Source: [Clostridium] innocuum (GTDB lineage Bacteria > Bacillota_I > Bacilli_A > Erysipelotrichales > Erysipelotrichaceae). Taken from it: DNA of 64,000 nucleotides. Below are positions 19,240 to 29,057 of this stretch, piece by piece. The stretch lies in the NCBI GenBank assembly GCA_012317185.1, contig CP048838.1, positions 4,216,001 through 4,280,000 on the forward strand, in the 5' to 3' direction. The notes beneath the pieces are model-generated. The model was not told the DNA's origin. It did no database searches and saw nothing but the letters and a program-made list of their open reading frames with translations. Position 1 is the stretch's first letter; the number at the start of each line of letters is the position of its first letter. Made by a program: the position numbers and the translations under genes.

Positions 19240-19385
19240 TTCTTGGATAATAGACAATTACCAAGGTTGAAAAAGGATGCTGAAGGATGGATCATTGCTA
19301 TGTTACTTTCATCACGAAAATTGGTCATAGATGTTATAAAGGCAAACCTGAAAATAAGTTTGATAGGCGAAGCCTCCCCTATTTA
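19240..19385 (+). promoter_or_regulatory. Orphan copy of the loaP leader element
   Basis: About 130-145 nt match the minus-strand leader of loaP (51713-51870) closely. Shared blocks are GGATAATAGACA, GGATGGATC-TTGCTATGT, CATCACGAA, GGTCATAGATGTTATAAAG, AAACCTGAAAA, AAGTTTGAT and GAAGCCT. CAAAC/GTTTG and AGGC/GCCT can pair as short stems. No gene follows; the region runs into an IS1182 relic. It is probably the leftover head of a second LoaP-type operon. A 74-codon frame across it is best explained as part of the element. Confidence 0.65.
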
Positions 19386-19551
19386 TTGTTTGCCGTATGA
19401 TTTAAGGGGAAAAAATTCTAATTAAAAAAGATTGAAATCAATACTTCTTTAAAAAACGTTAAAATATTTACCTCTTTTTTGTCAAATTGTTTGAAGAAAA
19501 AAGCAGGAATAATTTGCAAGCGGTTTAAAATCAGCACATGTCCAAAATCAT

Positions 19552-21110
19552 AGGGGCTGTAACGAGCAAGCAGACATAGAAATCGAAAAGCAATCATCCA
19601 GATACTGGAAAAAGTGCTTATTATTTGGTAAAATTAATTGCTTGTATTAAATATATTACCTAAGAAAAATTATAGCACATATCAAGCGATCCTGCCATTA
19701 AATTCAATTTTCTTTCCAAAAATGACATAGCACATGATGATATTTCACGCACTGTTCTTGAAATCACAGGAGGTATAAATTTAAATAAGCATATTGATTT
19801 CACTAACAGAAATACTCATGGCTATAATGGCATCTATATGAATTACGGTTATCCTCGCATGGGCTTGTTCGGTTACGCTTCCACTAGAAAACTTGAGAAA
19901 CTGTGCCGTACTGATATCCGTTTCATATCTCTTATGAATAATTACAGACCTTGCCATCAGGCTTTCCACTGCTTCATCCATGATGATCTGAAAATGCCGA
20001 TAGATAAGATATTCACTGAGATCAACAATTACATTGAACAGCAGGATACTGTAGATACATATGTACTGTATCTTGATGGCACTAAATTTGAAGCGAACGC
20101 AAACAAAATGACCTTTGTGTGGAAGAAGGCCATAACGAAATATAGAGCCAGATGCTGGGAAAAGACAATGAAATGCATTAAGAGTCTAAACCGTAATATT
20201 AAAAATGACCTTGAATTATCAATGATTTTTTTCAGTCTATCATGAAATCAGACTTGATTATCTGATGGATGTCTGTGACTGGATCGAACGATGCATGAAT
20301 GGACATGGGATAGAGTTCAAACATGGTAAGGGGAAAAGAAAGCATAAAGTCCAGAGATACTATGATGAATTAAAGGAATATGGGCTAAAGATGTATAAAT
20401 ATACGCTTCATATAGATATACTTGCAGAACGCAACAGTTTCTCTAAGACAAATCCAGATGCAACATTCATGCATATGAAATATGATTATTATAACAATAC
20501 CGGTGTATTCAAACCGGGATATAATGTGCAGATGGGAGTAAGCAGCGAATATATCCGGCATATCTATATCAGTGCAGATGCTGGATATGGCTGATATAAT
20601 AATTACGGTTATAACAGTATCCACCACATTGAGCAGTATTTGAAATATCCTGGATATGAGAAAGAAAAAGAGAAGAAAACGAAAAAGAATCAGTTCAAAA
20701 GCTTTCAAATGAAAGAGAATGAGAACGGTGAGATCATATGTCCAGCTGGGCATGCTTTTACGCTGGTATCATCAACGCTGGATCATAGAAGTATGTATCC
20801 AAAGACAAATCAGAAATATGTGAATGAGCATTGCGGAGACTGCCCTTTGAGATCGAGATGCACAAAAGCAAGGAAAGGCAGGACACTGAACAGAAGCCGG
20901 GATATGGAAAAATATCATAAAGAGGTGCGCAAGAATCTCGAAAGCGAGGAAGGAAAGAAAATTATGATGCAGAGAAGCATCTAGGCAGAAGGTGTGTTTG
21001 CGAATCTGAAACAGGACTATGGATATACATTATGAATACCACTGTAAACACACGAAAAAAGAGCTGTAACGTTCTGTAGCCCAATTTAATGACTATTCGT
21101 TACAGCCCCT
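19552..21110 (+). mobile_element. IS1182-family element, degenerate
   Basis: AGGGGCTGTAACGA at 19552-19565 and its exact complement at 21097-21110 mark the ends. Between them is a broken transposase on the plus strand. No clear target duplication was seen. Confidence 0.75.
19722..21035 (+). pseudogene. IS1182-family transposase pseudogene
   Basis: Fragments in several frames read DIAHDDISRTVLEITGGI, YLDGTKFEANANKMTFVWKK, TNPDATFMHMKYDYYNNTGV-FKPGYNVQMGV, YISADAGYG, a cysteine cluster CPLRSRCTKA, and finally AEGVFANLKQDYGY. These are the standard blocks of IS1182 transposases (DDE_Tnp_1). Several stops and frameshifts interrupt them and the N-terminus is missing, so it is inactive. Confidence 0.85.
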
Positions 21111-21249
21111 TTTATATTCATATTTGCATAGGCTTTTTAACGGATTTACTGGACCTCATCACTGTTTCTATTAATCTTTTTTCAGCTTTTTGTATAAACT
21201 TCTCGTCACGGAATACTCATTTACTTTACATATTTTCCTAATCAGTCTT

Positions 21250-22496
21250 ATAAACAGGTAATTAATAGGCTTTATATTCTCCAATTATCTATATTTAATT
21301 TATTTTTTGCATACACATAGGTATTACTAGAACTTATAACTCATTTCCATCAATCATCTTATAGGCATATACACGTTAGAAATAATATTCCGATTTAGTG
21401 ATCTGTGCATCATAGATGAATTATTCCCTTTTACCATATAGCGATAATTCATACACAATTCACCTGGTGCTTGCCTGTAATATATAACCATCAGCTTCTG
21501 CATTTATATCTCAGCTTTAAACTTTTTCACTGTTTTAGGTCTAGGCTTCGCATAAACATATTAATCCGATACACTTAATTGCCTTTTACCATTTATAATT
21601 TTGTAAATATATACCTTATAAAAGTTGTACTCACTCTGATAATTGAGGTATATTTCCATCCATAATCGCCTTTATAATGGGATTAAGTAAAAGTTAAGGT
21701 AGAGTATAAGCAGCAACCCAAGAAACATGAGAAAGTATTATTTAGTATCCAATTTACTTTGAAGAAAAGAACGATAACTATACACATGCGTATTATCACC
21801 ATAACCTAACTCTTTTATACAGCTCAGATATGTGATAAAACCTTTTCATATTCCTGATACATATTTAGGTGGATAGCGCATAATTCCATGATAAGACGAA
21901 GGGGTAAAATTTTCTATACCACAATAAACAGGATATGTTAAGTTTACCTACTTCAACATCTCATCAGTTCCATTTGCTTCTTCATAAGCAAAATTCGCAT
22001 CATATGCATAACTATAAAGATAAATACCATAAGGAATTCCCAAACGATTGCACTCACTAACATTGTATTGAAAATATTTATCTTCCATTAGATGTCCATA
22101 TCCAACACGAATAATCACACCATCAACATCAGAGGATTTTACTTTTTTCCAATCTATCTTTCCGTTGTGTTCGGAAACATCAATAATTTTCTTTGTTCCT
22201 TTTCTCTCAAAAAGCACATTGTTTGCATCATAAAAACTTTTAATACCATTCTCATTAACCCAATATGGACCAACATCACGAAAATCTCTGCTTGTCATTT
22301 CTTGATTTTGTCCCATAGCAGCATTTTTCATTTTGTCTATTTCATTAAGATTAATTTTTTGATAACTATTTTCATCAACAATTTCAGTTTCTGTTTCATT
22401 TACTTCTGCCAAAACATTAAAATCATTTTGCAAAAGTAATAAAGCTATACAGAGTATAAATTTTAAAGTTTTCTTCACTCTACTTCTTTCTTTCAT
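21250..22496 (-). pseudogene. GH25 muramidase with Fn3 repeats, decayed
   Basis: The intact first 182 codons (start 22496) encode a signal peptide and the N-terminal half of a glycoside hydrolase 25 barrel: KIIDVSEHNGKIDWKKVK with the catalytic-type D-x-S, and YGIYLYSYAYD. After the stop at 21948, degraded codons continue the family: NISYPVYYDIENF, a helix ending GYGDNTHVYSYRSFLQSK, and then Fn3-like remnants (VYIYKIINGKRQL, VYAKPRPKTVKKFKAE, YRYMVKGN). The tail resembles the Fn3 units of the two upstream genes. Intact members cut peptidoglycan glycan strands. The lower end is approximate. The first half may still be translated but lacks half of the fold. Confidence 0.75.
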
Positions 22497-22508
22497 AGTT
22501 CTATTTTA

Positions 22509-25499
22509 TTAATTGCCTTTCGCATATTTATACATATTACTTGGACCTAAAATACGATTCCCTTTTTCAGTAATATAAGGATAAACACGGTAAAAATTAT
22601 ATTCATTATTCGACGCTGTTGTATCTGTATATTCTGTTCCTTTTATCATATAACGATATTCAAAGTTACCATTACCAATTCGGCGATATACAATATAACC
22701 TTCGGCATCTTCTACTTTATCCCAGCTAATCTTTACTTTGTTCTTTCCTGCTGGTACTGCGTTCAAGTTATTTACAGCAGCTAAGCCTCCCTTTTGATAA
22801 ACATAATTACCTGCTACTCCCAATTGACGTTTCCCATTTTCAGTAATATAAGGATAAACACGGTAAAAATTATGTTCATTGTTCGACGCTGTTGTATCTG
22901 TATATTCTGTTCCTTTTACCATATAACGATATTCAAAGTTACCATTACCAATTCGACGATATACAATATAGCCTTCGGCATCTTCTACTTTGTCCCAGCT
23001 AATTTTTACCTTATTCTTTCCTGCTGGTACTGCGTTCAAGTTATTTGCAGCAGCTAAACCGCCTTTTTGATAAACATAATTACCTGCTACTCCCAATTGA
23101 CGTTTTCCATTTTCAGTAATATAAGGATAAACACGGTAAAAATTATATTCATTGTTCGACGCTGTTGTATCTGTATATTCTGTTCCTTTTACCATATAAC
23201 GATATTCAAAGTTACCATTACCAATTCGGCGATATACAATATAACCTTCGGCATCTTCTACTTTATCCCAGCTAATCTTTACCTTATTGTTCCCTGCTGG
23301 TACCGCATTCAAGTTATTTACAGCAGCTAATCCCCCCTTTTGATAAACATAATTACCTGCTACTCCCAATTGACGTTTCCCGTTCAATGTTACATACGGA
23401 TAAATACGATAGTAATTATATTCACTGTTCGACGCTGTTGTATCTGTATATTCTGTTCCTTTTACCATATAACGATATTCAAAATTACCATTACCAATTC
23501 GACGATATACAATGTAACCTTCTGCATTTTCTACTTTATCCCAGCTAATCTTTACTTTGTTCTTTCCTGCTGGTACTGCGTTCAAGTTATTTGCAGCATC
23601 TAACAGCCTCATTCCATCAACTGCCATAGACATTTCACTGACTTTTTCTTTACCTTTTACATTTTTATAAGATGCAATTTTATAAGAATAGAGACTGCGT
23701 TTTGTTGCAGTATCTGCGTAAGAAGTGTTCATATTCCCAGTAATCTTAGCAATCTGTTTATATATTGTTTCGTTAGGATCTTTACGATATAATATATAAC
23801 CATCAGCGAGCTCATTACTTTCCCATGTTATATTCAATTTATCATTAGTTCCTGGAGTAACTTCTAATTTTTCGGGTGCTTCTAATGATTCTAATTCTTG
23901 AGGAATGATATTTCCATAAGAATATAAAACATAGTTATCATCAGAAGTAATGTTTTGAACATCGACAAGACCGAAAGTTTCATTCGCTTCAATAACTTTA
24001 TTATTTCCTAAATAAATTGCAATATGATGAACTTGATCAGTGTGATCGCATTCTGGGTCACCACAATTTGGCTTTGACCAGAAAATCAAATCGCCTGGCT
24101 TTAATTGTTCCCTTGTAATTTCTTTGTTATTATTTTTTACAAACATTGCTTGCTCAAAAGATTCAGCACGATAATCCCATAAATCAATATCTAGATTTTC
24201 ATAAGCAAAAGTGACAAAGGAACTGCATACATAACCATCTGGATCAGTTGTATAACGTACACCTATTTTATCCAATGCTTTATTAATAATATTGGGTCGT
24301 ACATCATCTTTATAATCATCATCAATATAATGATTCATCATAATACCTTTATTATTAAATTGAATAATTACATGATACAAATTATAACTTGTGTTTTTTA
24401 ATGCCTTTCCACTAGTCTCATCAAAGCAATAAAGATCTTTTCCTACCGAAAAAAGACCAGTCAGCATAATTCCTGATTCTTTATAAAACAGATAAGTATC
24501 ACCTTGATATGTTTGAAGCCCAGTTCTTACGCCACTTGCAGTATTTTCATCAAAATAATAGGTAAAACCATTATTTGCACGATAAATTCCATTTAATAAT
24601 TCACCAGTTTTGGGATGAAAATAATATTTTTTATCATTAATTATTTTGATATCTTTATACATAATACCGCTATCTTTTGCAAAATAATATTTCTTTCCAT
24701 CAATGACCTCAAATCCATTTTGTTTAATACCGCCATTCTTCAAAAAATAATGTGTTTGTTCACCTTTTTCATAATTAATTGTCACAAACCCTATTTTTTG
24801 TTTCCCTGTCTTCTCATCAAAATAATATTTTTTTCCATTAATATTTTGGAGTCCGTACGCCATGATTCCATTATTTCCAGCAAAGTAGTATGTATCGCCT
24901 TTATTATCAGTATAAAGTCCCGTTGCTACACCACCATCTTTCAAAAAGTAATGTGTTTGTTTTCCATTTCCATAATCAATTGTCACAAGCCCTACTTTTT
25001 GCTTCCCAGTCTTTTCATCAAAATAATATTTTTTACCATTGATATTTTGAAGTCCATATACTAGAACTCCATTAGTTCCTGCAAAATAGTACGTATCCCC
25101 CTTATTATCAGTATAAAGGCCCATTGCTATCCCACCATTTGATAAGAAATAATGTTTTTGTGTATTACTTCCATAAGAGACTTCCACAATTCCAGTTCTT
25201 TGTGCATAAGTAACTTCATCAAAATAATATTTCTTTCCGTTTACTAATTGTAACCCTGTTTTTAATGCCCCTTTATCCCATTCTGGTGCATAATAAGTTT
25301 TATTATTTCTTGAAAATAGTCCCATTAATACTTTACCATTTTCCATATAATATGCTTTTCCATTTTTTACAACAATATGACTGTCAATACTAGCTACACT
25401 GGAAACAACTGGTGGCGCTTCTTGACGAAGTGGTATAGCAGGCAAAACTTGTCCGCCCATACAGCTTATAACTGTGCTTAAAATGATCAAAGTTTTCAT
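22509..25499 (-). CDS. Secreted cell-wall protein: YG repeats, NlpC/P60 peptidase, Fn3 repeats
   Basis: 996 aa. A signal peptide (MKTLIILSTVISCMGGQVLPA) is followed by about ten glucan/choline-binding-like repeats to about residue 395 (GL.T.NGKKYYFDE, THYFLKDGGVATGLYTD), which bind wall polymers. Residues about 405-540 are an NlpC/P60 cysteine peptidase: Cys in GYVCSSFVTFAY near 425, LKPGDLIFW, and His in HHIAIYLG near 490. Known members cleave peptidoglycan stem peptides. The C-terminal 450 residues are five Fn3-like units, the last four of 91 aa each and nearly identical. GGAG lies before the ATG. Probably a surface hydrolase or adhesin. It shares its Fn3 unit with the next gene upstream and the decayed GH25 gene downstream, so they form a paralogous set. 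Confidence 0.88.
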   Translation of the reverse strand: MKTLIILSTVISCMGGQVLPAIPLRQEAPPVVSSVASIDSHIVVKNGKAYYMENGKVLMGLFSRNNKTYYAPEWDKGALKTGLQLVNGKKYYFDEVTYAQRTGIVEVSYGSNTQKHYFLSNGGIAMGLYTDNKGDTYYFAGTNGVLVYGLQNINGKKYYFDEKTGKQKVGLVTIDYGNGKQTHYFLKDGGVATGLYTDNKGDTYYFAGNNGIMAYGLQNINGKKYYFDEKTGKQKIGFVTINYEKGEQTHYFLKNGGIKQNGFEVIDGKKYYFAKDSGIMYKDIKIINDKKYYFHPKTGELLNGIYRANNGFTYYFDENTASGVRTGLQTYQGDTYLFYKESGIMLTGLFSVGKDLYCFDETSGKALKNTSYNLYHVIIQFNNKGIMMNHYIDDDYKDDVRPNIINKALDKIGVRYTTDPDGYVCSSFVTFAYENLDIDLWDYRAESFEQAMFVKNNNKEITREQLKPGDLIFWSKPNCGDPECDHTDQVHHIAIYLGNNKVIEANETFGLVDVQNITSDDNYVLYSYGNIIPQELESLEAPEKLEVTPGTNDKLNITWESNELADGYILYRKDPNETIYKQIAKITGNMNTSYADTATKRSLYSYKIASYKNVKGKEKVSEMSMAVDGMRLLDAANNLNAVPAGKNKVKISWDKVENAEGYIVYRRIGNGNFEYRYMVKGTEYTDTTASNSEYNYYRIYPYVTLNGKRQLGVAGNYVYQKGGLAAVNNLNAVPAGNNKVKISWDKVEDAEGYIVYRRIGNGNFEYRYMVKGTEYTDTTASNNEYNFYRVYPYITENGKRQLGVAGNYVYQKGGLAAANNLNAVPAGKNKVKISWDKVEDAEGYIVYRRIGNGNFEYRYMVKGTEYTDTTASNNEHNFYRVYPYITENGKRQLGVAGNYVYQKGGLAAVNNLNAVPAGKNKVKISWDKVEDAEGYIVYRRIGNGNFEYRYMIKGTEYTDTTASNNEYNFYRVYPYITEKGNRILGPSNMYKYAKGN
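22520..23590 (-). repeat. Four tandem 273-bp Fn3-coding repeats
   Basis: The same block (for example the codons for GVAGNYVYQKGG) recurs with an exact 273-bp period near 22770, 23043 and 23316. The four copies differ at only a few positions per unit. The period equals one 91-aa Fn3 module, so copy number can change in frame by recombination. Confidence 0.85.
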
Positions 25500-25780
25500 A
25501 AAATTCTCCTTTTTTTACTAGAGTTAAGTTATACATCAAATAAAATTCAATGCACAATATTTATTTCAGTACTTACATAATCTTAAGAAATAAGTTTAGA
25601 AAAATAATCTTATATTTTTTCTAACAAAAAATCAAATTATTAAAAGTTTCTAATTTATTTTTATGCTAATAACTTTAGTGAATTTTATATTTTCAACTAA
25701 TCCATGTAAATTCTAAATCTTTCCATTCTATATGAATTTGTTATTTTCATTGATTAATTAACAGATCAAATTTAACAAGG

Positions 25781-27208
25781 TTAATTTATTCTTTCTATTT
25801 TGCTATCCTTTATTTGAAGGTATTGGCCATCTTTTACTGTAACAAATCTATTGCCTTTAAAGTAATCATTTGACTCAATACTATCCCATCGATTATAAGA
25901 ATCATTACAAATCGCATAATAACCATATTCTTTTTCTGGATTTACAACTACATTATATGTTCCTGCTGGAATATCTTTCCCGACTTTAAACATTCCTTCG
26001 CTACTCATATCTAAATCTGGCGCATGATTTACAGGATACATATCTAAACCATTTAAAGAAATGCTTTGTCCTTTTTGCAATGTAATATATCCATTATACT
26101 CAAGAATATCATTAGTGATGATATCATCATTATTTCCTGTTAATGTGACTTTATAATATCCTAAATTAGCATTGTTTTTAAAAACGATATATTCTCCCTC
26201 AGGTACATCTATCCCCACTCGATACATACCCTCTATATATTTTTTTATAGTCTTAGGTATTTTAACATAACTATAATTATTTGAAGGGCCTAGAACTCGC
26301 TTTCCATTCACATTTTTATATGCATAAACCCGATAATAATAATACCCTGGTGCCGATGTTTGAGTATCGACAAACGATGTACTGTTTACCATGTAACGAT
26401 AAACCATTTTTGAATCATTTGGTGATTGGCGATAAATAATATAACCATCTGCATTTGATACTGTATTCCACGTAATTTTTATATTAGAATTTTGTCTTAT
26501 TGTTTTTAAATTAGTAACAGCCAACGGCATAGGTTTAGCATACTTATATTCATTTGATGGACCAAGTACACGTTTTCCCTTCACATTCTTATATGGGTAT
26601 ACACGATAAAAATTATACTCACCTGTTTTTGCTGTTGTATCAGTATATGTGGTATTACTTACCATGTATCGATATTCGAATATTCCATCTGCAATTTTGC
26701 GATATATAATATATCCATCCGCATCTTTTTCTGCATTCCATGTGAGTTTAATTGAAGTAGTTCCAGTTGCTTGTGCTTTAAGATTTTTCACTCCTAATGG
26801 TGCAGGTTTAACATACTTATATTCATTTGATGGACCAAGTACACGTTTTCCATTCACATTCTTATATGGATATACACGATAAAAGTTATACTCACCTGTT
26901 TGCGCTGTTGTATCAGTATATGTGGTATTACTTACCATGTATCGATATTCAAATTTTCCATCTGCAATTTTACGATATATAATATATCCATCTGCACCTT
27001 TAACAGCATTCCATGAAAGCTTTACTAAATTTGCCCCCATGATCTGTGTATTAAAATTAGTTACAGCAGTTAAATCAATATTACTGTATGTTTCGTTCAT
27101 ATTTAACTTTGCTATCTCATCTGAATTTGCTTTTACATTTACATTTATACCATATAAAAACATAAACATTACAAGTATTGAACTAATTACATTTTTCAGA
27201 ATTCTCAT
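25781..27208 (-). CDS. Secreted Fn3-repeat protein with two C-terminal GxYxVGxDIPxGxY repeats
   Basis: 475 aa. A typical signal peptide (MRILKNVISSILVMFMFLYG) is followed by three Fn3-like units (LSWNAVKGADGYIIYRKIADG... YRVYPYKNVNGKRVLGPSNEY) covering about 45-325. Two copies of a short beta module follow: GMYRVGIDVPEGEYIVF and GMFKVGKDIPAGTYNVVV, each ending in a GQSISL/GQYLQI strand. This module is common in Bacillota exported proteins of unknown role. No catalytic domain, LPXTG or lipobox is seen, so it is probably secreted or held by protein contacts. GAGGTG precedes the ATG. The 281 bp downstream hold nothing I can support. Confidence 0.82.
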   Translation of the reverse strand: MRILKNVISSILVMFMFLYGINVNVKANSDEIAKLNMNETYSNIDLTAVTNFNTQIMGANLVKLSWNAVKGADGYIIYRKIADGKFEYRYMVSNTTYTDTTAQTGEYNFYRVYPYKNVNGKRVLGPSNEYKYVKPAPLGVKNLKAQATGTTSIKLTWNAEKDADGYIIYRKIADGIFEYRYMVSNTTYTDTTAKTGEYNFYRVYPYKNVKGKRVLGPSNEYKYAKPMPLAVTNLKTIRQNSNIKITWNTVSNADGYIIYRQSPNDSKMVYRYMVNSTSFVDTQTSAPGYYYYRVYAYKNVNGKRVLGPSNNYSYVKIPKTIKKYIEGMYRVGIDVPEGEYIVFKNNANLGYYKVTLTGNNDDIITNDILEYNGYITLQKGQSISLNGLDMYPVNHAPDLDMSSEGMFKVGKDIPAGTYNVVVNPEKEYGYYAICNDSYNRWDSIESNDYFKGNRFVTVKDGQYLQIKDSKIERIN

Positions 27209-27285
27209 GATTATTCACCTCATTTTTATTTCAAAACCCTTGAAAAGATAATAACTTCATGATTTCCTCTTAACTATTTAAATAG

Positions 27286-27636
27286 CTATATTTTTATATT
27301 AAAAATTACAATTCCTATTAGAATCAATGAAATTCCTATTATTTTATTCTTATTTAATTTTTCCTTTAAAATATATATACTAAGTATTACAACAAATATA
27401 TAGCTAGTTGTTGTCAAAATAGGACCAAATTTATAATCAATACCACTATATGCATATATATTCATAATCATTGTCAATAATAATAATAAATATCCAGATA
27501 TAACAACTGGATTTATATATTCCATTATCCAATTCTTATGATTTTTTTTTGCACTCAACTTTAATAAAATTTGAGATATAGCAGCTAAAAAAGACGAAAG
27601 TAACATGATTAAAGTATAGATATTAAGCATTTTCAT
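27286..27636 (-). CDS. Small EamA/DMT transporter subunit, ArnE/ArnF-like
   Basis: 116 aa with four predicted membrane helices (about 5-20, 38-60, 68-88, 95-113), half the size of a normal EamA transporter. It overlaps the preceding, similar gene by 14 nt, so the two probably form a heterodimer like ArnE-ArnF, which flips undecaprenyl-phosphate-linked sugar across the membrane. The gene is the last of the polysaccharide locus, next to an ArnC-like glycosyltransferase. The substrate is not readable. The AT-rich sequence after it shows only a weak palindrome. Confidence 0.75.
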   Translation of the reverse strand: MKMLNIYTLIMLLSSFLAAISQILLKLSAKKNHKNWIMEYINPVVISGYLLLLLTMIMNIYAYSGIDYKFGPILTTTSYIFVVILSIYILKEKLNKNKIIGISLILIGIVIFNIKI

Positions 27637-27970
27637 TCACCACCATTATCCCTACAAAAATTATTATAGTCCCTATAATATTAAGTATTGTTATTTCCTC
27701 TCTAAAAATAACAACAGACCAAATCATAGACCAAAATAAGAGCATACCTTTATTCACATAAGCAATGGATAAATCAACTTTCTTTAACAATTTTTGCCAT
27801 AAAAAAGCATAGCTTGCCAATACTATTAACATGATTAATAAAATAACCATTACCATCCATATTTCTTTTTCTAGAAAAGACGAAGCAATTTTTGATAGTA
27901 TACTTATAATTGAATAAAGAAAAATAATTGCTTGTATTTTTATAATTTGTATCCAATTTATTTTCTTCAT
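27623..27970 (-). CDS. Small EamA/DMT transporter subunit, ArnE/ArnF-like partner
   Basis: 115 aa from the ATG with GGAGGA upstream (MKKINWIQII); a longer frame starting 24 codons earlier lacks such a site. There are four membrane helices, with WSMIWSVVIFREEITILNIIGTIIIFVGI at the end as in EamA half-transporters. It overlaps its partner gene downstream. It lies 170 nt after the ArnC-like GT2 gene, from which it would receive the lipid-linked sugar to be flipped. Confidence 0.75.
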   Translation of the reverse strand: MKKINWIQIIKIQAIIFLYSIISILSKIASSFLEKEIWMVMVILLIMLIVLASYAFLWQKLLKKVDLSIAYVNKGMLLFWSMIWSVVIFREEITILNIIGTIIIFVGIMVVNENA

Positions 27971-28140
27971 AAAGTGTTCCTCCTCATATGTTATTAAATC
28001 CATAGTATTAAAATTGCTTACTTTTTTTGTCATAAAATTCATTCTACCATATTTTCTAATACTATTTTGGTAATTACTATTTTAACGACAAACTATAGAG
28101 ATTTATAAAACAGGCGATATATTTAACCTAGTTATTCTAT

Positions 28141-29049
28141 TTAATCAATGTTTTCTTCTGTTATTTCTGAAATCATATACTGTGGCGTTTGAGTTATAAC
28201 AAACATCATTCTTACAATATAAATTCCTAGTAGCGATATAGAGAATAATAACAAACCTATGCAAGACGCAATGAGACAAAGTAAATAATTATTATTTCTA
28301 TTAAATGCAAAAAGCAATGTAAAAAATATAGATAAAATTATAATTACAATAGAAACTACCATAAGATAGTGAAATGGTTGCGCAGAGAAATTTAAAATGC
28401 TCGACCATAATTTTAATGATTTCCGAAATGTATAGTTTGAACTGCCACTTATACGTTCAAAATGTTCTAACTCTACATTTGTTATATTTGCAGTTGTTCT
28501 AAGAAATAAAGATTGTAAATCCGTAAATTGTGATGGATAAAGAATAATTTTATCACGAATTTTCTTTTTAATTATCCAAAAGCTTGTAGCCTTTAATCCC
28601 TTTGGTTTTCCAATTAGCTTTTCAACAGAATAATTATGCAAATTGCTTGTTATTTTTTTTATACCTTTTGAAGTTGTATTTGTATATTTACCATAGACTA
28701 CATCATAACCCTCTGATATCTTATTAATCAGCTTTTCTATTTGTGATGGATGTGTTTGCATATCATCATCCATTCCTAGATAATAATCCGATTCTTTAAT
28801 ACTTAATCCTGCTAATATTGCATTATGTTGTCCTGCATTTTTGGCTAAATTCACACCAATGACATTTTTATAAGATTTACTTATTTCTTCAATTTTTTTA
28901 TAAGTTTGATCTTTTGAATAATCATTCACTAAAACAAAATCATAAGAAATACCTTTTAATTCGCTTAAAATTTTACTTGTTAAATCCACTACTTTTCCGA
29001 TTGTATCTGCTGAATTATAACAAGGAATTACTATTGTAATTTTCATCAT
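28141..29049 (-). CDS. ArnC/DPM1-like GT2, undecaprenyl-phosphate sugar transferase
   Basis: 302 aa. The GT2 domain (1-210) opens with ITIVIPCYNSADTI, has VNDYSKDQT, GQHNAILAGL and the metal-binding DDDMQTHPSQI. Two C-terminal membrane helices (about 228-250 and 262-285) are typical of ArnC, GtrB and DPM1-type enzymes. These move a sugar from a nucleotide to undecaprenyl phosphate on the cytoplasmic face. Context (EamA pair downstream, GT-C upstream) supports a three-part system that decorates polymer outside the membrane. A ribosome site AGGGG precedes the tandem ATGs. Confidence 0.85.
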   Translation of the reverse strand: MMKITIVIPCYNSADTIGKVVDLTSKILSELKGISYDFVLVNDYSKDQTYKKIEEISKSYKNVIGVNLAKNAGQHNAILAGLSIKESDYYLGMDDDMQTHPSQIEKLINKISEGYDVVYGKYTNTTSKGIKKITSNLHNYSVEKLIGKPKGLKATSFWIIKKKIRDKIILYPSQFTDLQSLFLRTTANITNVELEHFERISGSSNYTFRKSLKLWSSILNFSAQPFHYLMVVSIVIIILSIFFTLLFAFNRNNNYLLCLIASCIGLLLFSISLLGIYIVRMMFVITQTPQYMISEITEENID

Positions 29050-29057
29050 TTACACCC

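Noticed and set aside
22794..23603. Three similar plus-strand frames of 87 codons spaced 273 bp apart.
   Set aside because: They are the antisense of the Fn3 repeats; spacing and sequence are fully explained by the minus-strand gene.
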